Shown piece by piece: positions 1 to 5,559 of a stretch of DNA of 5,559 nt. This stretch comes from Betaproteobacteria bacterium (GTDB lineage: Bacteria; Pseudomonadota; Gammaproteobacteria; Burkholderiales; Casimicrobiaceae), in NCBI GenBank assembly GCA_005888955.1, contig VBCS01000029.1:1-5559 (forward strand). The letters run 5' to 3'. Each line of letters begins with the position of its first letter. Within the stretch, counting starts at the first letter, position 1. The notes below the pieces were generated by a model. The model was given only the letters and a program-made list of their open reading frames with translations. It was not told the origin of the DNA and did no database searches. The position numbers were made by a program, and so were the translations under genes.

Positions 1-224
1 CGCCGTCGGCCGCGGTGCAGAGCGGCCCGACCGGACAGTATGTGTTCGTCGTCAAGCCCGACTCCACGGTCGAGCTGCGCAACATCAAGATCGCCCGCGC
101 CGAAGGTGACGACACCGTCGTGGCCAGCGGCTTGCAGGCCGGCGATCAGGTGGTCATCGTCGGCCAGTTGCGGCTCGCCCCGGGAACCAAAGTCAACGTC
201 GGCAAGGCTCAACAGCCCTCGTGA
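1..224 (+). CDS. RND efflux periplasmic adaptor subunit (membrane fusion protein), C-terminal end, 5' truncated
   Basis: This is the last 73 codons of a gene that starts upstream of the window; the first complete codon is at base 3. The GTG at 15 lies inside the gene and is not its start. The visible part matches the C-terminal beta-barrel and membrane-proximal domain of MdtA/AcrA-like adaptors. It has AVQSGPTGQYVFVV (family form AVQ.GP.G.YVFVV), then a strand-rich stretch, then SGLQAGDQVVIVGQLRLAPGT, close to the family's closing pattern of SGL.aGd.VV..G...L.pG. In the family, this protein is anchored to or associated with the inner membrane and bridges the RND permease to an outer-membrane channel across the periplasm. 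Its TGA at 222-224 overlaps the GTG start of the permease by four bases (GTGA), so the two are very likely translationally coupled in one operon. The substrate cannot be told from this fragment. Confidence 0.9.
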   Translation, partial: PSAAVQSGPTGQYVFVVKPDSTVELRNIKIARAEGDDTVVASGLQAGDQVVIVGQLRLAPGTKVNVGKAQQPS

Positions 225-3200
225 ACATCGCCGAACTCTTCGTGCGCCGTCCGGTGATGACCGTGCTGGTCATGACGGGCATTCTCATCTTCGGCATCAT
301 CGGCTACCGGTTGCTGCCGATCAACGCGTTGCCCAACGTCGACTTCCCGACGATCCAGGTGCAGGCGCAGCTCCCGGGCGCCAACCCGGACACGATGGCC
401 TCGGCGGTCGCCACGCCGTTGGAGAAGCAGTTCTCGACCATCGCCGGGATCGACACGATGACCTCGGTATCCACCGACGGCCTGGCGACGATCACGATGC
501 AGTTCTCGCTCGATCGCAGCATCGACGCCGCGGCGCAGGACGTGCAGTCGGCGATCGCCGCGGCGGCGCGCTCGCTGCCGTCGTCGATGCCCACACCACC
601 GACTCAACGCAAGGTCAACCCGGCCGACGCGCCGATCATGAACATCGTGCTCTCGTCGTCGACCTTGCCGCTGTCGACGGTCGCCGAGTATGCGGAAAAT
701 CTGCTCGCCCAGCAGATCTCGACGATCAGCGGCGTGGCGCAGGTCCAGGTCTACGGCTCGCAGCAATACGCGGTACGCATCCAGCTCGATCCGAACGCGC
801 TGGCCACGCGCGGCATCGCGCTCACCGAGGTCGAGCAGGCCGTCGGCAGCAGCAACGTCAACCTGCCGACCGGGACCCTGTACGGTAGAGATAAGGCGAC
901 TTCGATCCAGGCGACCGGGCAGCTCATGACCGCGCAAGCCTATGCACCGATGATCGTCGCCTATCGCAACGGCGCGCCGGTGCGACTCTCCGAGGTCGGG
1001 CGCGTGTTCGACAGCGTGCAGAACGACAAGATCGCGGCCTGGCACAACGGCACGCGCGGCATCATGCTCGGCGTGCAGCGCCAGCCGGGAACGAACACGA
1101 TCGAGATCGTCGACGCGATCAAGAAGATCCTGCCGACCTTCGAGTCGCAGCTTCCCCCGGCGATCCAGCTGACGATGTTCTACGACCGTTCAGTGCCCAT
1201 CCGCAACGGCGTTCTCGACGTGCAGGAATCGCTGTTGCTCGCCCTGGGTCTCGTCGTCGCGGTGATGTACGCGTTCGGCTACAGCATTGACAATCTGTCG
1301 CTCATGGCACTGACACTGTGCGTCGGCTTCGTCGTCGACGATGCGATCGTGATGCTCGAGAACATCACCCGCCACATCGAGATGGGCAAGTCGCGAATGC
1401 AGGCCACACTCGACGGCTCGAAGGAAGTCGGTTTCACCATCGTATCGATGACCTTGTCGCTGGTCGCCGTGTTCATCCCCGTGCTGTTCATGGGCGGCAT
1501 CCTCGGCCGCCTGCTGCGCGAGTTCGGCGTGGTCATCATCGTCGCGGTGCTCATCTCCGGCTTCGTTTCGCTGACGCTGACTCCGATGCTGTGCAGCCGC
1601 ATGCTGGTCGACGAGCGCAAGAAGAAACATGGCCGGTTCTACGCCTTCAGCGAGCGCGCTTTCAACGCACTGCTGAGCGGGTACCGCGATACTTTGGCGT
1701 GGGTGCTGCGCCATCAGCGTCTCACGCTCGCCGCGTTTTTCGCCATTACCGTCGCCACCGGCGTCCTGTTCAGCACGATGTCGAAGGGCTTCCTGCCGGC
1801 GGACGACCAGGGACTTATCCTGGTGTTCACCGAGGCGGCGCAGGACGTGTCCTTCACGGCGATGGCGAACATGCAGCGGCAGGTGGCCGAGATCGTGAAG
1901 GAGAATCCCTACGTGCAGGGCGCGATGTCGTCGGTGGGCGCCGGCGGCCCGAGCGCGTCGCTCAACGTCGGGCGCATCTTCGTCGCGCTGAAGCCGCGCA
2001 ACCAGCGCCCGAGCGCCGACGTCGTGATCCAGCAGCTGCGGGGGCCGCTGGCGCGCGTCACCGGCATCAAGGCGTACGTGCAGAACATCCCGGCGATCCG
2101 CATCGGCGGCCAGGTCACCAAGAGTTCGTACCAGTACACGTTGCAGGGCACGGACACGGACGAGCTGTATCAGTGGGCACCGAAGGTCGAGGAGAAATTT
2201 AGGTCGCTGCCGGGACTGGTCGACGTGACCAGCGACCTGCAGATTTCCAAGCCGCAGGTGACTGTCGAGATCGACCGCAACAAGGCCTCGGCGCTCGGCG
2301 TTTCGGCGCAGGCGATCGAGGCGACGCTCTATGACGCCTATGGCCAGCGCCAGGTCTCGACGATTTACGCACCGACCAATCAGTACTGGGTCGTGATGGA
2401 GCTGCAGCAGCGCTACCAGACCGACCCGTCGGTATTGTCGTTGCTCTACGTGCGCTCCGCGAGCGGAGCGCTGGTGCCCTTGAACAGCCTCGCGACGCTC
2501 AAGCCGACGGTCGGGCCGCTGGCGATCAATCACCTCAGCCAGCTGGCGGCAGTGACGATATCGTTCGATCTCAGGCCTGGCGTTGCGATCGGCGACGCGA
2601 TCAAGGAGATCAACAGGGCGACTGCCGAGATGCGCCTTCCGGCGACGATCAACGGCGTCTACCAGGGTACAGCGCAGGCGTTCCAGTCCTCGTTGCGAGG
2701 CATGGGCATCCTGCTCGTGCTGGCGATCTTCGTGATCTATCTCGTGCTCGGCATTCTGTACGAGAGCTTCATCCACCCGTTCACGATCCTGTCCGGCGTG
2801 ATTCCCGCCGGGTTTGGCGCCTTGATCACCCTATGGTTGTTCGGGATCGAGCTCAACATGTACGCTTTCGTCGGGATCATCATGCTGGTCGGGATCGTGA
2901 AAAAGAACGCGATCATGATGATCGATTTCGCGATCGAAGCGCAGCGCAAGGAAAACAGGGCGCCCGAGGACGCGATCTTTCAGGCGTGCCAGACGCGCTT
3001 CCGGCCGATCATGATGACGACCATGGCGGCGCTGATGGGAAGCCTGCCAATCGCGTTGGCGCTCGGCTCGAGCGGCCAGGCGAGGCAATCCCTCGGTCTC
3101 GCCGTCGTCGGCGGCCTGGTCGTATCGCAGGCGCTGACGCTTTTTATCACGCCCGTCATCTATCTCTACTTCGAGCGGTTGCAACAGCGGGTGGCCCGAC

Positions 3201-3244
3201 GACGCCAACGCGTGGCTGAGCCGGCGCCGGCCGCCGCCGACTGA
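221..3244 (+). CDS. HAE1-family RND efflux permease, MdtB/MdtC-like, lacking about 28 residues at TM2-TM3
   Basis: This is a 1007-residue inner-membrane proton/substrate antiporter of the AcrB/MdtBC class. The GTG start gives MNIAELFVRRPVMTVL, the usual N-terminus before TM1 (about residues 12-29). A large periplasmic loop follows (about 31-335, with LLPINALPNVDFPTIQV and KVNPADAPIM). TM4 carries the proton-relay pair D373-D374 in GFVVDDAIVMLEN. TM5 (about 405-424), TM6 (437-457) and TM7 (501-520) come before the second periplasmic loop. TM8-TM12 fall at about 828-985, with K894-K895 in GIVKKNAIMMIDFA and R928 in FRPIMMTT as the other relay residues. The second loop (SYQYTLQ, AYGQRQVSTIY) looks closer to MdtC than to MdtB. 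Oddity: where MdtB has about 28 residues between LVV and AVM, this protein reads directly LLLALGLVVAVMYAFGYSID (residues 338-357). One TM-length segment is left in place of TM2 plus TM3. MdtB has 1040 residues as I recall. No second permease or outer-membrane factor gene follows. The family is certain; the substrate is unknown. Confidence 0.95.
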   Translation: MNIAELFVRRPVMTVLVMTGILIFGIIGYRLLPINALPNVDFPTIQVQAQLPGANPDTMASAVATPLEKQFSTIAGIDTMTSVSTDGLATITMQFSLDRSIDAAAQDVQSAIAAAARSLPSSMPTPPTQRKVNPADAPIMNIVLSSSTLPLSTVAEYAENLLAQQISTISGVAQVQVYGSQQYAVRIQLDPNALATRGIALTEVEQAVGSSNVNLPTGTLYGRDKATSIQATGQLMTAQAYAPMIVAYRNGAPVRLSEVGRVFDSVQNDKIAAWHNGTRGIMLGVQRQPGTNTIEIVDAIKKILPTFESQLPPAIQLTMFYDRSVPIRNGVLDVQESLLLALGLVVAVMYAFGYSIDNLSLMALTLCVGFVVDDAIVMLENITRHIEMGKSRMQATLDGSKEVGFTIVSMTLSLVAVFIPVLFMGGILGRLLREFGVVIIVAVLISGFVSLTLTPMLCSRMLVDERKKKHGRFYAFSERAFNALLSGYRDTLAWVLRHQRLTLAAFFAITVATGVLFSTMSKGFLPADDQGLILVFTEAAQDVSFTAMANMQRQVAEIVKENPYVQGAMSSVGAGGPSASLNVGRIFVALKPRNQRPSADVVIQQLRGPLARVTGIKAYVQNIPAIRIGGQVTKSSYQYTLQGTDTDELYQWAPKVEEKFRSLPGLVDVTSDLQISKPQVTVEIDRNKASALGVSAQAIEATLYDAYGQRQVSTIYAPTNQYWVVMELQQRYQTDPSVLSLLYVRSASGALVPLNSLATLKPTVGPLAINHLSQLAAVTISFDLRPGVAIGDAIKEINRATAEMRLPATINGVYQGTAQAFQSSLRGMGILLVLAIFVIYLVLGILYESFIHPFTILSGVIPAGFGALITLWLFGIELNMYAFVGIIMLVGIVKKNAIMMIDFAIEAQRKENRAPEDAIFQACQTRFRPIMMTTMAALMGSLPIALALGSSGQARQSLGLAVVGGLVVSQALTLFITPVIYLYFERLQQRVARRRQRVAEPAPAAAD

Positions 3245-3270
3245 TCGCCGTCACGGCGCGGCAGGCGATC
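3243..3270 (+). terminator. Inverted repeat after the permease stop, possible weak terminator
   Basis: GATCGCC at 3243-3249 is the exact reverse complement of GGCGATC at 3264-3270, with 14 bases between. A nested alternative stem, CGCCG-TCA-CGGCG, occupies 3246-3258. The outer repeat is followed only by GTTT, not a proper T tract, so a Rho-independent terminator is weak. The position, between the efflux genes and the sugar genes in a 55-base gap, fits a transcription boundary. Short GC-rich palindromes also arise by chance at this base composition. The rest of the gap (3271-3299) shows only a TTTCGAAA palindrome at 3272-3279; I see no convincing promoter. Confidence 0.22.
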
Positions 3271-3299
3271 GTTTCGAAAACGTCCCAGGCTACGCGACG

Positions 3300-4174
3300 A
3301 TGAAAATCGGCATGATCACCGACAGCCTGCCGGCCACGGATTTCGACACGCTGCTCGCCACCGCAGCAAGACTCGAGCTCGACATGCTCGAATTCGGTTG
3401 CGGTAACTGGTCGTCGGCGCCGCATCTCAACCTCGACCGCATGCTGGAGAGCGAGGCCGAGCGGCGCAATTTCAAGTCGCGACTGGCCGAACACGGGATC
3501 GCGATCAGCGCGCTCAACTGCTCAGGCAACCCGGTTCATCCTGGTGAGCACGGGCGCCGCCACGACGCGGTGACGCGCAAGACGATCAAGCTCGCGAGCC
3601 TGATGGGTGTCGATCGCGTAGTGATGATGTCTGGCTGCCCGGGCGCCAAAGGCGACCACAGCGCCAACTCGTCGCGTACGCGAACGGGCTCGGCATTCGC
3701 AAGCTCTGTCTCGAGCTGCACGGCCACCAGAACGTCTACAACGTGCGGACGCTCACGCGGTTGCGCGGCGCGGTCGGCGAAACGGTCGGCGCGAATCTCG
3801 ATCCGAGCCATCTGATGTGGATGGGCGCCGACCCGATCGCCGCGGTACGGGCCCTGGGTGACGCGATCTACCACGTTCACGCCAAGGACACGCGCGTCGA
3901 CCCGGTGATCGCCGGCGTAAACGGGGTAATCGAAACCACGCCGGGCGATCGCTTCCAGGATCGAGCCTGGAACTACATAACATTGGGCTACGGCCACGGC
4001 GAGCTATGGTGGCGCGAGTTCGTCGCCGTGCTCGCAGCGGTCGGGTACGATGATGTATTTTCCATCGAGCACGAGGATCCGATGCTGCCGGCGCTCGAAG
4101 GCGTCGAGAAATCCGTCGCCTTCCTGCGCAACGTCCTTGTCAGGCGGCCGCGGTCCGGCCTTGCACCGAACTGA
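3300..4174 (+). pseudogene. Sugar phosphate isomerase/epimerase (xylose-isomerase-like TIM barrel), disrupted by internal deletion and frameshift
   Basis: Two fragments in different frames belong to one gene. The N-terminal part starts at ATG 3300 (MKIGMITDSLP) and reads as family sequence to about 3665: LEFGCGNWSSAPHL, ALNCSGNPVHPGEHGRRHDA and GVDRVVMMSGCPG. That frame then turns into R/S/T-rich nonsense and stops at 3815. The C-terminal part resumes one frame away at about 3665 (QLVAYANGLGIRKLCLELHGHQ) and runs to TGA 4172-4174. It keeps the expected metal-site residues of this fold: Glu at 3713 (LELHGH), Asp at 3800 and His at 3809 (NLDPSHLMW), His at 3878 (YHVHAKDT) and Glu at 4067 (SIEHED). 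From memory, full-length relatives have an extra aromatic-rich segment between the halves (around PNWITT..PPE and PYWR), so roughly 25-35 residues are missing. The family isomerises or epimerises sugars, including inositol-pathway intermediates (IolE/IolI-like). The substrate is not determined. An assembly or sequencing error could produce the same picture; if so, the gene is intact in the organism. Confidence 0.85.
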
Positions 4175-4186
4175 TCGTCGCACCTC

Positions 4187-4816
4187 GTGGTTGCATCGAA
4201 CACACAACGCAGCGTCGTCATCTTCGATCTCGGCGGCGTCCTGATCGACTGGAACCCGCGACACCTCTATCGCAAGCTGTTCGACGGCGACGAGGCGGCG
4301 ATGGAGCACTTCCTCGCTACGGTCTGCACGACGGAATGGAACGAGCGCCAGGACGCCGGGCGCAGCTTCGTCGAGGCGACGCGGGAACTGCTGCCGCTCC
4401 ATGCCGACAAGGTCGAGTTGATCGAGGCCTTCGGTAAACGTTTCGACGAGATGATCGGCGGCGCGATCGAGGGGTCGGTCGACGTGCTCGCGGAGCTGAA
4501 GCAGCGTGCGGTGCCGGTCTACGCGATTACGAACTGGTCGGCGGAGACGTTTCCTCCGCAGCGCCAGCGCTTCGCATTCCTGTCATGGTTCGACGGCATC
4601 GTCGTGTCGGGCATGGAAGGCGTGATCAAGCCCCATCCGCGCATCTTCCAGATTCTGTGCGAGCGCCACCGCATCGTGCCGGAAACGGGAGTATTCATCG
4701 ACGACGTGGCCGCCAATGCCGCCGCGGCGTCAGCATTGGGCATCCACGGCATCCATTTTCGTTCCCCGGCTCAGCTCCGGAGCGAGCTCGTCGCCCTCGG
4801 CATGCTGCCGCCATGA
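4187..4816 (+). CDS. HAD-superfamily hydrolase, subfamily IA-like (probable phosphatase)
   Basis: This is a complete 209-residue gene, a normal length for small HAD phosphatases. Motif I is FDLGGVLIDWNP, with nucleophile D14. The residue two places on is G16 rather than the classical Asp, as in YihX-like FDLGNV proteins. Motif II is T115 in AITNWS, motif III is K148 in GVIKPHP, and motif IV is D172-D173 in VFIDDVAAN. A helical cap of the C1 type fits residues 20-95. The GTG start at 4187 is chosen because it leaves a short leader before the first strand (SVVIFDL) and lies 12 bases after the isomerase stop; I see no clear ribosome binding site. The stop overlaps the start of the next gene by four bases (ATGA). 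The likely reaction is phosphomonoester hydrolysis, perhaps on a sugar phosphate given its neighbours; that substrate is inferred. A dehalogenase role is less likely because the motif I pattern differs. Confidence 0.9.
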   Translation: MVASNTQRSVVIFDLGGVLIDWNPRHLYRKLFDGDEAAMEHFLATVCTTEWNERQDAGRSFVEATRELLPLHADKVELIEAFGKRFDEMIGGAIEGSVDVLAELKQRAVPVYAITNWSAETFPPQRQRFAFLSWFDGIVVSGMEGVIKPHPRIFQILCERHRIVPETGVFIDDVAANAAAASALGIHGIHFRSPAQLRSELVALGMLPP

Positions 4817-5559
4817 TCGATTGCTGTCTCGTCGGCGCCGGGTTTATCGGACCCGTGCACGCCGCTAATCTAGCCACGCATCCACGCGCACGCCTCACCT
4901 GGGTAATCGACCTTGATCTCCGCGCAGCCGAAACATTGGCCGGCAAGCACGGCGCGCACGCCGGCCGGGACCTCGGCGAGGCGTTGGCCGACGAAGCGGT
5001 GGGCGCCGTCATCGTCTGCACGCCGCCGCGCACGCATGCGCCGATCATCGAGGCTGCTGCGCGCGCGGGCAAGGCGATCTTCTGCGAGAAGCCGATCGAC
5101 CTGGACCTGGCGCGCGTCGGAGCCTGCGCGGACGTGCTCGCGCAAACCCGAGTGCCGTTCTGCGTCGGATTCAACCGACGCTTCGATCCCACGCACCGCG
5201 CGCTGCACGACGCGATCCGCTCGGGCGAGATCGGTCGGCCCGAGATGCTGATCCTGTCCAGCCGCGATCCGGAGATTTCCCCGCCGGATTACGTCGCGGC
5301 CATGCCCGACGGCATCTTCTACGACACCATGATCCACGATTTCGACATGCTGCGCTGGCTGCTGGACGACGAACCGGTCGAGATCTACGCCCGCACCGCC
5401 TGCATGCTGGACGCTACGGAAAATCCGCATCGCGACCCCGACACGGCGATGGTCGTGTTGCGGATGGCCAAGGGCGCGCTGGTGCACGTCAACTCCAGCT
5501 TCCGCGCTGTATACGGCTACGACCAACGCATTGAGGCTTTCGGCGAAAAGGGCATGCTG
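4813..5559 (+). CDS. iolG: Gfo/Idh/MocA oxidoreductase, probable myo-inositol 2-dehydrogenase, 3' truncated by window end
   Basis: The frame is open from ATG 4813 to the last base (249 codons visible; relatives have about 330-340). The Rossmann domain opens with CCLVGAGFIGPVHAANL (GxGxxG at about 8-13). It continues with VIVCTPPRTHAPIIEAAARA and the family lysine in FCEKPIDLDL (E92-K93-P94). The C-terminal domain has VGFNRRFDP (118-126), SSRDPEISPP and the catalytic D171/H175 pair in FYDTMIHDFDM. These correspond to K97, D172 and H176 of Bacillus IolG as I recall. YGYDQRIEAFGEKGM closes the visible part. FCEKPIDLDL, NRRFDP, SRDP, IHDFDM and YGYDQRIE together are characteristic of NAD-dependent inositol dehydrogenases, which oxidise myo-inositol to scyllo-inosose in the cytoplasm. 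Local differences from typical IolG are PDGIFYDTM in place of SGGIFRDMT and NSSFRAVYG in place of NSRRATYG, so a related polyol or sugar substrate remains possible. The ATGA overlap with the hydrolase suggests translational coupling. Confidence 0.85.
   Translation, partial: MIDCCLVGAGFIGPVHAANLATHPRARLTWVIDLDLRAAETLAGKHGAHAGRDLGEALADEAVGAVIVCTPPRTHAPIIEAAARAGKAIFCEKPIDLDLARVGACADVLAQTRVPFCVGFNRRFDPTHRALHDAIRSGEIGRPEMLILSSRDPEISPPDYVAAMPDGIFYDTMIHDFDMLRWLLDDEPVEIYARTACMLDATENPHRDPDTAMVVLRMAKGALVHVNSSFRAVYGYDQRIEAFGEKGML

Noticed and set aside
15..224. A separate small gene starting at GTG 15.
   Set aside because: The frame is open upstream to the window edge and the residues before the GTG continue the adaptor family pattern, so it is an internal codon of a truncated gene.
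1190..2776. A 528-codon open frame on the - strand inside the permease gene, and a 278-codon one at 209-1045.
   Set aside because: Their translations are rich in R, H, D and Q with no recognisable domain, and they lie opposite a clearly real permease. Long antisense frames are expected in GC-rich coding DNA.
3300..4174. Programmed ribosomal frameshifting joining the two isomerase fragments.
   Set aside because: There is no slippery heptamer near 3655-3670, and a family segment appears to be missing as well, which frameshifting would not explain.
3236..4184. Similar strings around two stop codons: CCGACTGATCGCCGTCAC near 3237 and CCGAACTGATCGTCGCAC near 4167.
   Set aside because: They match only with a one-base indel and a few mismatches, and GATCG words are common throughout the window; probably chance rather than a repeat element.
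4226..4260. HAD hydrolase as catalytically dead because the second motif I Asp is Gly.
   Set aside because: FDLGxV is frequent in YihX-like HAD phosphatases, and the other three motifs are intact, so inactivity is not supported.
4870..5526. A 218-codon open frame on the - strand opposite the dehydrogenase.
   Set aside because: The + strand frame from 4813 matches a known family along its whole visible length; the antisense product has H/R/V-rich composition without motifs.

Overview
The window looks like chromosomal DNA from a GC-rich Gram-negative bacterium, probably a proteobacterium. The reasons are a tripartite-type RND efflux module, dense same-strand gene packing with 4-base start/stop overlaps, GTG as an alternative start, and strongly GC-biased third codon positions. 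Nothing seen fixes the genus. All supported genes are on the + strand. There are no tRNA or rRNA genes, CRISPR arrays, insertion sequences or recognisable prophage parts.

Layout. (1) Bases 1-224 hold the C-terminal end of a periplasmic adaptor (membrane fusion protein). Its stop overlaps the GTG start of the next gene. (2) Bases 221-3244 hold an HAE1-family RND permease of the MdtB/MdtC type. (3) A 55-base gap contains a small inverted repeat and marks the change from export to sugar metabolism. (4) Bases 3300-4174 hold a xylose-isomerase-like TIM-barrel gene (sugar phosphate isomerase/epimerase family), split by a deletion plus frameshift. (5) Bases 4187-4816 hold a HAD-superfamily hydrolase. 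(6) From 4813 to beyond the window end there is a Gfo/Idh/MocA oxidoreductase that closely resembles myo-inositol 2-dehydrogenase (IolG).

How the genes fit together. The adaptor and permease would form the inner-membrane and periplasmic parts of a drug or small-molecule efflux pump; no outer-membrane factor gene lies in the window. The isomerase, hydrolase and dehydrogenase are tightly packed and look like part of a polyol or inositol/sugar catabolic operon. That pathway is inferred from family membership.

The most notable observation is that two genes carry internal losses when compared with their families as I remember them. The permease lacks about 28 residues covering the end of TM2, the TM2-TM3 loop and the start of TM3, in frame. 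The TIM-barrel gene lacks roughly 25-35 residues and is shifted out of frame. Both may be real lesions or assembly errors. I found no convincing undescribed system here.
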